A program made the translations under genes and the position numbers. Under the pieces are notes generated by a model that saw only the letters and a program-made list of their open reading frames with translations, had not been told where the DNA came from and did no database searches. From contig CM077025.1 of NCBI GenBank assembly GCA_039090855.1, positions 100,234,489-100,298,488 of the forward strand: a stretch of 64,000 nucleotides of DNA, in the 5' to 3' direction. The DNA is from Macrothele yani (Eukaryota > Arthropoda > Arachnida > Araneae > Macrothelidae). This document shows positions 42,810 to 54,017 of the stretch, one piece after another (the first letter of the stretch is position 1; every line of letters starts with the position of its first letter).

Positions 42810-44872
42810 TATACTGACATAACCAACCTTAAAAAACACCATAATACCTTCAAGTTGGAACTGAAGAACAGATTCTCTGCTTTAGAAGGCCTAACATCGA
42901 AAGAAGTGGATATTTCTGAAGTTAACAGAAAAGTAACCAAAGCTCTTTATGGAAACAGCAACAAAATTAGCTGGGTCTAAGAACAAGTTGCATGTGAACA
43001 AATTATCATGAAAAACCAAAATGTTGATGCAAAAAAGAAGAGAGATGAGGACAACTAAAGAAGATGTGACTTCCAAAGTAGAATATATAGAGCTATGCAA
43101 GACAGTACGAAAAAGTATCACTGAAGACTTAAGGAAATTCAACTGTGAACTAGTAAGGAAAGCAATTGAAAAGAGCCAAAGCCTAAAGATAGCAAAGGGA
43201 CATCTCAGTAAGGGAAGAAAACAGATTATGGCACTGAGAAAACAAGATGGTTCTGTAACAAGAAATAGAGGCGAAATTCTGACGAGAGTGAAAAATTTCT
43301 ACTCCAAATTATATGAAAGGGATGATGCATGTACTCCAAACATCATGAAAAGTACCAGTACCAGAGTTCTTCCAGTCCTCCTAGCAGAAGTTGCACATGC
43401 AATCAAGAACATGAAGTGGGGAAAAGCTCCAGGAGAAGATGGAATTACTGTAGACATCATACAAGAAGCAAGTGAAGAAATCGAAACAGTACTCGCCCAA
43501 ATTTTCACTCTATGCCTTAATGAAGGGAAGATTCCTGAGGATTACAATGATCCTGTTACATAAAAAAGGTGACATTGAGGATTTCAGGAACTACAGACCT
43601 ATCAGCCTCCTATCAGTGGTTTATAAAATCTTCACTAAAGTTCTTTCACACCGTTTGAAGGTAACACTGGACATGGCTCAACCGAGAGAACAAGCTGGAT
43701 TCAGGAGTGGCTACAACACAATAGATCATATCCACGTACTGAGAGAACTAATTGAAAGAGCGAGGGAATATGAACTTCCATTGTGCATGGCTTTTATCGA
43801 TTATGAAAAAGCCTTTGATTTGGTGAAACCATCAGCAGTTACAATGGCTCTGAAATCCTGCGGTATTGAAGATGCATACATTAATATTATTAATAACATC
43901 TATGAAAATGCAAGTGCAAAGATTCGGCTGTTTGAAAATACAACACACATAAATATTGGAAAGGGAGTGAGACAAGGTGGCACCATATCTCCGAAGCTCT
44001 TTAATGCCACTTTGGAAAATGTATTTCAATCACTGAACTGGGAAAACAAAGGGATAAAGATTAATGGAGATTATCTAAGCCACCTTCGTTTTGCTGATGA
44101 CGTAGTCATTTTTGCAACTACACCATCAGAGCTGCAGAGTATGATTCAGGAACTTGCTGACAAGAATAAAGAAGTGGTATTAAAAATGAACTTTCATAAG
44201 ACAAAAGTGATGTTCAATGCTTTTACAGAAATGAAGATTTATCGATTGATGGAGAAAAGGTGGAGATAACAGACATGTATGTTTATCTTGGACAACAGAT
44301 ATCAAGTGAGGGTCACATTGATGAAGAAATTAATCGGCGTACAAAACTTGCCTGGAGAGCTTTTGGAAAAAACAGCATAATTTTCAAGAGCAATATGCCA
44401 TTATGTCTCAAAAGAAAAGTGTTTCATCAATGCATCCTTCCAGTGCTTATGTATGGTGCAGAGACGTGGACCTTAACTAAAAGAGACATACAAAGGCTGC
44501 AGACAACTCAAAAGAAGCATGGAGAGGTGCATGCTTGGTGTAACCAGGAGAGATAAGAAGAGGAACTCGTGGATCCGAAAAATGACAAGAGTGGAAGATA
44601 TCATGATCAGAGTTAAATCCCTGAAATGGCAATGGGCTGGACATACTGCCAGAAGGACAAACCATTGATGGACAGCCGAAATTTTAGATTGGATTCAAAG
44701 GGACAGGAAAAGACCCAGAAGAAGACCACGTGGAAGATGGGTGGATGAAATTCGAAAGTATGCGGGAGTGACATGGAGGAGACTGGCACAAGACAAACCG
44801 TTGCGGAGGAAACTTGGGGAGACCTTCGTCCAGCAGTGGATTGATAATGGTTGACAATGATGATGATGATAT

Positions 44873-45440
44873 ATTTATATTTACGATGCTTTTAGGAATG
44901 GAGAAAAAGTGGAAGGAAATGGAAAGCTCTGTTAATAAACATGGTGAAATATTTCACTGTTAAAGAGTACCTCACAAAATATCGGGTAATGGCATAATTT
45001 TATATGTTAGCATCATCCAAAAAGAAACTGACCCTGCACACATTTCAACTTTCAACACAAAAAAAAAAAGTTAAGAACGAGCTGATGACCATAACCTGCA
45101 CCGTCCAAGTGCGTACTCCGCAGGGAAAGATTGAACTCGCTCAAACGTTATTAGTGATGCCGTTGCGCTGGCGATCCCGCCATGATCCAGCAGTCCTTCC
45201 CCCGGATAGGATCAGTCCAGAGACCTGCAGCAATCTGCTGCCCCCACGAGACAGACATTTCCCACCTCTCCGTCATGGCCCGTGTGTGTGCGTGCCACTG
45301 GGCAGGGGCAAGTATTTCCCTCTGCCTCTGGTAGGGAGATTCGAATGCTAACACGAATGTGTTTTGGGGCAGAAGCCCTCTATTAAAAAGAAAAGAAAAG
45401 ATACATCCACTTTTATACTGAGGGTCTCATTTAGTGGGAA
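44873..45440. other. No gene recognised; possible LINE 3' region
   Basis: 45120-45400 is GC-richer than its surroundings and ends GCAGAAGCCCTCTATTAAAA. It may be the 3' untranslated part of the R1-like LINE fragment that follows, but I cannot prove it. Confidence 0.3.
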
Positions 45441-46070
45441 ATAAATCCTTTAATTAGTGAACCTTCTCACAGAGAAAAATTATTTACAAAGTATTTACAA
45501 TTTCGCAGGGCTAAGGCCTGTCCTGCAGTGATGATGACTCTGGGCCGTAATCATATAGATCCTCTTTGCTTGTAGTCTTCTTTGGTTACCCTTCGATTAG
45601 GTAATCCGTCTGTCTCTCCGCGAGTTCTTTGACCAAGTCAATGAGTCCCTGCCTTTCTCTGGGGTGTGCGAGGAGGATCGAGAGGTTTTTTTGTTTTCGC
45701 CAATTCTGGCATCAGAACTCTTCTCCTACCTGAAAAGGAATCACCTTAAAAAATCGTGTGTGCAATGTCTGCGGTCTGGGCACCACATCTGCACACTCGT
45801 TCCCATGCCGCAAAACGGCGGAAGTACTCTGGCGAGACACCATGGCCAGTGAGTACCTGGTTTAGGAACCCATTGCTCTCGATGCGTCTAACTGAGACTC
45901 GGGCAAAGATATGGTTTGTCCTTCTACCCGTATCCACTTCGTCCCATCTGTGTTGCCACTCCACCGTTGTGGCTTTTTTCAGCTGTATCCGCACGCTTTG
46001 CAATGGCGTTCGCAGCTGAAAATCAACAACTCTTGACATGGATTTGAGTGCTGATGATAATGAAAAAGAT
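45441..46070 (-). pseudogene. C-terminal fragment of an R1/Jockey-group LINE ORF2
   Basis: Minus-strand frame from 46105: VEWQHRWDEVDTGRRTNHIF, SNGFLNQVLTGHGVSPEYFR, then CRCGAQTADIAHTIF. The order Trp-x-x-x-Trp, TGHG, Cys-x-Cys-Gly...His...Cys is the zinc-binding tail found downstream of the reverse transcriptase in R1, Loa and Jockey-type LINEs. After a frameshift near 45746 the reading continues with LIDLVKELAERQTDYLIEG at 45600-45660. No RT domain is present. It belongs to a LINE lineage different from the RTE copies. Confidence 0.65.
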
Positions 46071-46194
46071 GAGCAAGAGATATGTTTAAAGCCTGCAATC
46101 AACAAATGCTACTGTACTTTTGAGAAAGTTGTAGATCAATTGCTGATATACAGCTCAACATACTAACAGAACTAATTCCAGCCAAAAATAGAAG

Positions 46195-46347
46195 AAATGA
46201 AATACTGTGTTGAATACTATACTGAAACCTGTTACATCTGGAAAGGTTTGTCCCAGGAAAACAGTTACTTAGATGCATGAAGTCAAGTTTCTTTGTAAGG
46301 TGGGAGTAAATAAATAAGATTGGCCTAGGCATCCAGCTATTGAACAT
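46195..46347 (-). repeat. Dispersed repeat, copy 2
   Basis: Inverse of 30825-30970, about three quarters identical by eye, with a four-base insertion near 46268. Confidence 0.6.
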
Positions 46348-46350
46348 ATC

Positions 46351-47335
46351 AACAAGAAATATATATATATATATTTTTTTTCTTTGGACTCCAGTGGCAG
46401 AAACTTTGTGGCAAGGCAGTTGGCACCACAGATTATTTTAACTCTTGCAGATTGTTTTCAGAGAGTTTCAAAAGCTTATATTATTTTATTTCATATATTA
46501 AAAAAACAAAAAACAAGACAAAATTTTCTTAACTATTTGCTCTCAACCCAGGAGCAGACACAGCGCAACACAGCGACGTCCATTCCATTTTGGAAAGGGT
46601 GTAAACTGTTTTTTCGTACTATTTCCTTAACATTAATTGTTTCTAGCATTCCTTGCAATTTTAAAGCAACTGCAAAGGAAGAGAAGGGAAATGATTTGCA
46701 AAGTTTAGCTTTGGATCCCTCTTCCAGATGTAAAGTTATATGGATAGATCACGTAGTCAATCGTTTTATTTTATTTTATTGTAATTTTCTTTCTTTCTTG
46801 TTTTACAAACAGATAACTTCGTGCTGACGAGAATATTTGCTTTTTTCAATAACTTCTTTCTCGTCAGCAGAATATTGATTTTTTCAATAAATATTTTCTT
46901 TTAATGGTTTCTCCATTTTCATCACATCCATCTTGCGATTCTGGAAGCTGGTGGCTGCATTTTTCTTTTTTAGCATCTGTATAGCATCATTTCTGTTAGA
47001 TTTATGTGATTTTTTTTTTGTCACAGGAGCGATATTTTTTTTTAAAGCATTTTCAACTTTTCCTTCTTTGTTTGCATGTCCATTGGTGTTTTAGAACTTC
47101 ACATCCAAATTTTTTTTTTTTTTTGTTTTTGCTTCCAGATGGCTTCACCTCTGTTAGATTTATGAAGTAGACTCAAATAAATAAAAATGTGCTCATCATT
47201 TATTCTGAAATTTAATAACTACGTGCTGAACAGAATGGTGATTGGTGAATGGTGGCAAGCGCCACTATAATATTTATTGAATATAAAATCATGTAGTTTA
47301 CGTATTCACTTGATGATTTTGTGGATCAAGTAAAT
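46351..47335. other. No gene recognised
   Basis: AT-rich with several T-runs (46375, 47010, 47111). A 147-codon plus-strand frame at 46384-46827 resembles nothing I know. Confidence 0.45.
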
Positions 47336-47339
47336 TCAA

Positions 47340-47970
47340 ATGCTGTTAAATAAATGCAGGAAATCAATCGGATGCACAACTTGATAGTTCCAAAAGACAG
47401 TTGCCGTGATTTTTTTTTGGCTGAGTGGTGACGTCTTGACTATTTTAGCAGTTGGAGATGACAGGTGCTTAAGTTTCCTGGATGCTTGTCTGCTTTTTGG
47501 TGTCAAATGATGTGCCAAGTCTTATCTTTTGTAACAATGCACTGCAAGAAGTGCACACCTTGCTGATGGTAGCCTATCAGATGTGTGTAGTAGAGAGCAA
47601 TTTGTCTTCCCATATGTTTTGTGAGACTTTCAAGCACCCATTCATTCAAACTGTCTGATAATGCAGTTGGTTGTGCAATGTGCATGACACTGTGGGGTCA
47701 CTACCCACTGAAATTTTTAGTTTGCAGATAAGTTCTCCGACTGTAATGCATCTGTTGTCCTGAATGAGAGCATCTGCCTGTAGCACAATGTCTTTTTGAT
47801 GGCTGTCATCGAACACCCATGTTGAGACTTGTAAACATCTGTCTTACCCCTTTGCAAATTCCTTGCTCCATTCCCACACTGTTTCTGTGGCATAATATCT
47901 TCGTTGTACACTTCAGCTAACTGGCGACGGCCTTTCACTGAAACAACACCTTTTTGCATGGAAAACATTA
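47340..47970 (-). pseudogene. Mariner transposase fragment (second, unrelated to the 9-14 kb copy)
   Basis: From 47968: VKGRRQLAEVYNEDIMPQKQ and GKTDVYKSQHGCS (helix-turn-helix region with the GRTDV motif); from 47685: VLESLTKHMG, YHQQGVHFLQCIVTKDKTW (IVTGDETW with Gly-Asp-Glu-Thr changed to Lys-Asp-Lys-Thr); from 47518: HHLTPKSRQASRKLKHLSSP and KKITATVFWNYQVVHPIDFL. The family's first catalytic Asp remains in KDK but its context is lost. The C-terminal catalytic half is absent. Old remnant. Confidence 0.7.
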
Positions 47971-49475
47971 ATTATGCTTCTTCACACTTCCTCATGCAAC
48001 CATGTCGACAATAACATAGCCATCTTTCAATAGCCATTCCGAATAAACAAATGGGTGCAGAGCCCTCTAGTAGCAAAGTGATGTTCCTTGTTCTTTGGCC
48101 ATGCTCACATGCTTTAATTCTTTATTGGCACATTAAGAATTTTGGTGCCAAACATTTTGCTACTATATTTACTGAATGACTGTTGTATAATATATTACTG
48201 CAAAGTTGTACCAAAGTCTGTTTAGTGATAGCCAACAGCATTGCAAGGAACCTAGATTTCCCCCATCAATCACAAAATCTTTTCTTGTAAAAGCATTGTA
48301 CATCAGTTTTATCTTCTGAAAGTTCATTTTTGATCCCACTTCTTTACTCTTGTCAGCAAATTCTTGGATCATACTCTGCAGTTTTGAATGGGGTAGTTTG
48401 TAAAAATGATTACATCATCCACAAAATGAAAGTGAGTTAAATAATCTCCATTAATCTTTATCCCTTGTTTTTCCAGTTCAATGATTGAAAGACACTTTGA
48501 AACGTGGAATTGAATAGTTTGGAAGGTATGGTGTCACCTTGTCTCACTCCTTTTCCAATCTTTATTGGTGCTGTATCCTCAAATAACCAAGCCATTGAAC
48601 TTTCATAGATGTTATTAATAGTACTAATGTATGCATCTTCAATACCATAGTGTTTCAACGCCATTGTAACTGCTGATATTTTCATGGAATTAAAGGCCTT
48701 TTCATAATCAATAAAAGCCATACATGATGGGAGTTCATATTCCCTCGTTCTTTTAATTAGTTCTCTCAGTACATGTGTATGATCTATGGTTCTGTAGCCA
48801 CTCCTGAATCCAGCTTTCTCCCTCAGTTGAGCAATGTCCAATATTACCTTCAAGTGATGTGAAAGAACCTTAGTGAAGATTTTACATGGTGGAGTCACAT
48901 TATTGTGACCACCAGCTAATATCCAGAGTAACCGCAGTGTGCAGAGCCGACAGCAGCTAGACGGTCTGGGAGTGACTCAATAAGGTGCTGGAAGGTGTTC
49001 ATAGGTATGTGGGGCCATGCTGACTGCAGTGTATCTGATAGCTGCTTGAGGATGTGTGGTGGAGGATCGCGAACAACACAATCGAGGTGGTCCCACAGAT
49101 GCTCAATTGGGTTAAAGTCTGGGGAATTAGAGGGCCAGGGAAGTACTTAAAAGTCTTCATCGTGCTCTGCGAACCACTGTGGTACAGCATGTATGGGTGT
49201 ACATGATCTGCAAGGATGGATTCATAATGAATTCGGTCCATAGTGTCGTCCACAAGTATGAGTGCATCCAGAGAATGCCAAAAAAAAAAAAAAAACAATC
49301 CTCAGACCATAACGCTGCCCCCACCAACTTGTGTTCTTCCAACAATGGTTGAATAGTATTTGTTCTTCGATGTTTTCTGCCTTATACGCCAACGTCCATC
49401 CGTTCGATGAAGCATCAGAAAAAGCAATCCTTTGCCAATCAGCGGAGGTCCAATTGCGATACTGCTGTGCAAATA

Positions 49476-51057
49476 CAGGGTGATCCATTTAAACCAGTAC
49501 CATGTGATTTACTTATAATTTTTAAAAACAACAACAAAATCATACAGTAAATTGAGAATTATACATGTGGTATTGGAGAATCATTTTATCAAAGCAAATG
49601 TTGGAATTGTCCTTCATTTTCTTGTAAACACAGTTGAACATGCCACGCCGCACCATATTCAGTGATGTCTCATGTAGAGTAGGAGTAGTAACATTGCCAA
49701 TTTCAGTCGTGATTGTTTCACCCAATGCATCCAATGTTCTTGGATGGGTTTTGTAAACTCTATCCTTTAATTAGCCCCATAAAAAAAAAAAAAAAAATTC
49801 AGGGGAAGTTAAGTCTGGAGATCAGGGAGGCCATATGTTTTTTGAAATTAATCTGTCATCAAAGAAGCTGGTTATGAGTTCCATTGAGACTTTTGATGTG
49901 TGACACGTAGCGCCATCCTGCTGAAAGTAGCCCTCTGTCAATTCAATGTCATCAAGTTGTTCCACAAATTCATTGAATATGCGGCAATAAACGCTAGTGT
50001 TGACAGTTTCAGAGAAAAAATGGGGCCAATAATTTTTGTAGACGAAACCGCACACCATACACCAACCTTTTGCGAATGCATCAGTGTTTCACACATAACG
50101 TGTGGGTTTTCGGCAGCCTGCTGTTTTGCGAATTGACGTAGCCTGACAAATGAAACCAGGCTTCATCCGTAAACCATGTGATGGAGAAAGATTGCAAATT
50201 AAGAAAATTTTGAAACCATTTGCAGTAACTTTACTCTCTTTCTCTTGTCCGGTTCCTGCAGCTGATGGATTACGTGCACTTTAAATGGTCGAATATTCGC
50301 TTTTTTTGCTGCCCTTTGACGAGTTCCGTATGAATATCCTGTCTGTTGGCTTAATCTGCGCAACGATTTCGTCAGAGATTGAAATAAATGTTGCCGAACA
50401 TCGTCCACACACGTTTGGGGCATCGGAGGGTGATGTCTACCGCTACCGCTGAGAAGAGAACCGGTTTGCTCCAGTTTTTTTGCCATCGACAGAATTGTTG
50501 ACTTGCTTGGCACTTTTCGAACTCCAAACTCTCTTCGAAATGCTGGTTGCGTTTTGATGACAGAATTGGTTACCCAATACGATTTCACTAAAAAACACGC
50601 TCTGGAACAGAGTACTGCATGTTTCCGAATGCATGCAAGTGAATGACAACGCAACAACAAGCAAATCACGAGAGCCGCCCCGGTGGCACAGTGGTCTAAG
50701 CGATGGCCTCTGATCATTCGTCTGAAAGGGGTCCGGGTTCGAATCCCGGTGAGGCATGGATGTTGTGTTTGTCTTACGGTACTGGCTCTCTCCTTTCCCT
50801 GGAACCAGTGACCCTAAATTAGGGACGGGTGACTGCTTATAGCCCATTGAGTTGCTCACGGTGGTCATTAAACCTCCAATCAAAAAAAAAAAAAAAATCA
50901 CGAGCTGAGTTACAGTTACGGTTAACAATCTTCTTCACGTTGGCGGTTTTCATTCTCCAGGAGTTGCTGCTTCTATTGAAAAAAGAAGTTCCTTGCGCGA
51001 TCCCTTGCAAAAATGTAAGGTTTTTTCAGGGTACTGGTTTAAATGGATCACTCTGCA
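49476..51057 (-). mobile_element. Mariner-like element inside that Tc1
   Basis: Ends CAGGGTGATCCATTTAAACC and, inverted, CAGAGTGATCCATTTAAACC. TA lies outside the left end; on the right CA then TA. Taking it out rejoins the Tc1 frame (KKG then IFAQQYRNW). Transposase on minus: LEQTGSLLSGSGRHHPPMPQ, QQTGYSYGTRQRAAKKANIR, WPHFFSETVNTSVYCRI, FQQDGATCHTS (second Asp), SPDLTSPEFFYLWGQLKDRV. One stop in the catalytic part is WPP-TGA-SPD (near 49830), where Arg would be expected. The SINE at 50673 splits the N-terminal part. Confidence 0.85.
50673..50896 (+). mobile_element. tRNA-derived SINE (copy 9) inside the mariner
   Basis: Full length with a 15-A tail. ATCACGAG at 50665-50672 and 50897-50904 is the duplication. 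It is the innermost layer of a four-level nest. Confidence 0.93.
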
Positions 51058-53151
51058 TATGCCTTTTTTGCCGATGCACCTTTGTAAGCATAGGTGCAGT
51101 GACCATCCATCTGCATCGGAGTCCTATACTTAGCAGGGTTCGCTGAACTGTCATTTTAGATACACTTCCGGTAGCTCCCCTGGTTCATCGACCAGTGAGT
51201 TGCTCCCCTACAGCATGTCGATTGGCCCTCACGCACCTTCAAAGTCAATGTTCACCTCTCACATCAATTACATGTGGTGCTAGACAGTTTTCATGTCGCT
51301 TATTCGCAATGGTTCAATTTCTCCAATCACGATACACGTTAACCATAGCAGCACGCGAACAGTTCACAAACTGCGCTGTTTTAGAACTGCTGCCACCCTT
51401 GGCCCGAAAGCCGATAATCATTCCTTTTTGCAAATCTGATAAATCCATGACAGCAACGAGTGATAATATGTTTTCAGAATGTGTACAGCACACCTATATA
51501 CCCTCCAATCCAGCTCATGACACGTGCCTTCTTTCATTGGCTACTCGCTGTTGATGTCAAAAGTAGGAGGTGGTCACAATAATGTGACCAGACTGTGTAT
51601 AAACCACTGGTAGAAGGTTGATGGGCATAGAGTTCCTGAGATCCTCAGTGTCACTTTTTTTATGTAGCAGGATCATTGTAGCATTGTTCTAATCTTCAGG
51701 AATTTTTCAGTCATTGAGACATCTAGTAAAAACTTGGGCTAGTGTAGTTTATATTTATCCACTTGCTTCTTGTATAATGTCCACTGTAATTCAATCTTCT
51801 GGAGCTCTTCCCCATTTCATGTTCTTAATTGCATGTATAACTTTTGCTGGGAGGACTGGAGGAAAGAACTCTGGTACTGGTACCTTTCTTAATGACTGGA
51901 ATAGATGTATCATCCCTTTTATATAGTTTTGTGTAGAAACCTTTCACTCTTGTCAAAATTTGACCTCTATTTCTTGTTACAGAACCATTTTCTTTTCTCA
52001 GTGCCATAATTTGTTTCATTCCCTTACTAAGATGTCCCTTTGCTTTCTTCAGGCTTTGGTTATTTTCAATGGCTTTTCATCATTAGTTCACAATCAAATT
52101 TCCATATAATGTCTTCAGTGATGCTTTTTCATTCTACCTTACATAGTTCTATGTATTTCACTTTGAAAGTTAAAATTTCTGTGTTTGTCCTCATCTTCCT
52201 TTTTTTTAACATCAGCATTTTTGTTTTTCCTGAACTTCTCTGCATATGTGTAACTTGTTCTTTGCACCACCCATTTTTTTTTGCTGTTTCCATGAGAGCA
52301 GAGATGTCACCAAGGGGCTGCGAAGGTGGGCTTTAGCCCACCCTGAAATTTGTCTTGCCCACTCTGCCACCCACCCAGTTTAAAATGTGACATTTTTCAG
52401 TATAATTAACTTTAAAATATGATTTGAGCTTTGCCACGTAATATCTTGTGCTTTATTTCATGTAGCCCTACGTATTTTCCCCTAGGAAGTACGTTGTTTA
52501 CATCTCCAAAAAAGGTTATCAAAAGAGCATCCGAAGGGCCATGAAAATTCAATTGTTCTTCACTTTTCCAATTTCTTAGTTTAGCCTCTTTTTCATGTTT
52601 GTATGGCCGGGTTGGGGGGTGGGGCGGGGCTAATGAGGAGGGTGGATAGGAATTCACTGAGGGGGTCACTATTAATTGCTCTGTTCGTTTTTTTCATAAA
52701 GTAGGGAATTCCAACATGGAAAGTAGTCTAAAGCTACGCTAGCACTCTTAAGACTGCTCTGGGACAGTGAATGTACAGAAAATGGCTGACGACTGCTTTG
52801 TAAAAGAGTAGTGCAAGGCAAAATTGCTGGCTGGAAGGAAGAAAGTTAAGGAAGTGGGAGGTATTATGTCTGTGTGGCACGACGTTATATATTGATTTAG
52901 ATAAACAAAAACGATATATTCTTTTTAATAAATTGTTCAAATACAGTAATATTTTTGTAAGCAAAAAGGCAAAATTTTGAAAAGCAATATAAGACAATGC
53001 ATTTGGAGCAAGCAAAAAGAAGGCAGCATTCTACCAACACTTGTATTTTACACCAGTGGCGCTACTAGTCAGATCCGTGTATGCATACGTGTCCACGTCA
53101 AGGGGATGGGGATTGCACGAATTCTTTTGTAGCCAGTAGTGAAAAGCATTT

Positions 53152-53736
53152 AAGCCCGGTGGTGCAGTGGTCTAAGTGCTGGCGTATGACCGTTCTTCCG
53201 ACAAGGGTCCGTGTTCGAATTTCGCTGAGGCATGGATGTTGTGTTTGCAGTGTTAGAATTAGAAATAAATCTTCTACTGATCCAGTGGACCACTAGAATT
53301 TGTAAACCACTGGTCCGTAAAATAAAATAATAAAAAACCTTAAAGACATTTACAATATATGTAGAAAATAACATATCACTTCAATGGAATTATCTCCAAT
53401 ATTTGTTTTTAAACCTATCATTAGTTTGCAGCCTAAAAAGGAAACCACACAATATGCAAGCTAAAAGAAATAGAAATAAATTTTTTTGGCATTTGACAAA
53501 TTAAAAGAAAAACAAACTTACTAGCCACCTGGGCCGGTAAAATCAATAGTTCAGTGGTCCGGCGGAAGTTTAACTGGCCAATGGCCAGCGGACCACTGGG
53601 TAATTCGAACACTGGTTTGTCTTACAGCACGGACAATCTCCCTTCCCCGGAGCCGGTGAAAATTAGGGATGGGCGACTGCTTATAGCCCATTGAGTTGCT
53701 CATGGTGGTCGTTAAATCTTCAATAAAAAAATAAAA
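53152..53736 (+). mobile_element. tRNA-derived SINE (copy 10), old, split by a MITE
   Basis: The head AGCCCGGTGGTGCAGTGG and B box GTTCGAATTTC (diverged) run to TTGTGTTTG at 53247; the body resumes at 53615 with GTTTGTCTTACAGCACGG and ends with an A-rich tail. Many substitutions. Confidence 0.85.
53248..53614. mobile_element. 367-bp MITE inside SINE copy 10
   Basis: Ends CAGTGTTAGAATTA and, inverted, CAGTGTTCGAATTA. GTTTG flanks both sides (53243-53247, 53615-53619), and its removal rejoins the SINE text TTGTGTTTGTCTTAC. Subterminal GGACCACT/AGTGGTCC-like inverted blocks. A hAT-related family with 5-bp duplication is possible. No coding sequence. Confidence 0.75.
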
Positions 53737-54017
53737 TTACAAATTCATTCTTTCCGTGTTTCGTAAAAGAAAGGTTGCTATCAAGCTTGCCCCCACCAAA
53801 AATAATGCTTGCCCATCCAGATTTCGAAGTCTAGTGACGTCCTTGCATAAGAGCCCGATGTCGGACCTTCTAGAGCAGAGTATTGGTTCCTCAGTTTTAA
53901 CTTAAAGGCATTATGAGGATTTTTAAGGTTGGTCATGTCAATACATTTTGTTTGATTTATGAGCTTGCCATGTGCGAGTTTAGTGTTGAGGTGCTTCTTA
54001 CATCTCACCATTTCATA

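Larger units (their letters stand above)
41219..44872 (+). mobile_element. RTE LINE copy F, split by a Tc1 element
   Basis: Begins 5'-truncated inside the endonuclease (TSEIDFIMCNKKFVIEDCSV at 41221), is interrupted at 41387, resumes at 42810 and runs to the tail GGTTGACAATGATGATGATG at 44872. Linker and RT: RREMRTTKEDVTSKVEYIEL, PGEDGITVDIIQEAS, a deletion of the WNNA block near 43540, then AFIDYEKAFDLV, GVRQGGTISPKLFNATLE (Asp to Gly in GD), LRFADDVVIFATTP. Frameshifts lie near 44230 and at the TTQKKHGEV site (44510) that copy E also has. Confidence 0.9.
48885..51597 (-). mobile_element. Tc1-type element inside LINE copy G
   Basis: Ends CATGGTGGAGTCACATTATT and, inverted, CACAGTCTGGTCACATTATT, both followed by GTGACCACC. 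TA lies outside each end (48883-48884, 51598-51599). Removal restores LINE text GAAGATTTTATAAACC. Transposase pieces on minus: a helix-turn-helix start near 51450 (MDLSDLQKGMIIGFRAKG), IFAQQYRNWTSADWQRIAFS then DAS for the first catalytic Asp region at 49440, and PNFTPIEH-like sequence near 49110. Split by the mariner at 49476-51057 and full of stops. Confidence 0.85.
52299..53845. mobile_element. hAT-like non-autonomous element inside LINE copy G
   Basis: Ends CAGAGATGTCACCAAGG and, inverted, CAAGGACGTCACTAGAC. They are flanked by CATGAGAG (52291-52298) and CATAAGAG (53846-53853), an 8-bp duplication with one change. The surrounding LINE text matches the family's CCATAAGAGC. No hAT transposase inside; the open frame at 52412-52669 matches nothing I know. 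It carries a SINE. Confidence 0.7.
48258..54017 (-). mobile_element. RTE LINE copy G, old, with two nested stacks inside
   Basis: LINE text appears in three blocks: 48258-48884 (VIDGGNL, MNFQKIKLMYNAFTRKDF, GKGVRQGDTIPSKLFNSTFQ, FIDYEKAFNSMKISAVTMAL), 51598-52298 (the RT start and linker, with many changes) and 53846-54017 (linker and end of endonuclease, KLINQTKCIDMTNLKN). Tc1 separates the first two and a hAT-like element the last two. The 3' end of the LINE and most of the endonuclease are missing. Divergence from copies B-F is much higher, so it is the oldest RTE copy here. Confidence 0.88.

Noticed and set aside
34690..44975. CTCTTTAACAGTGAAATATT shared by 34690 and (inverted) 44950, near the 3' ends of LINE copies E and F
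   Set aside because: Only about 22 bp match and the surroundings differ, so it does not show that the two loci are duplicates.
46384..46827. 147-residue plus-strand frame
   Set aside because: The start lies in a T-run, composition is average for random AT-rich DNA, and no motif or neighbour supports it.
52412..52669. 85-residue minus frame as a hAT transposase piece
   Set aside because: No hAT motif (no RW, no dimerisation block); it lies in the non-coding body of a MITE-like element.
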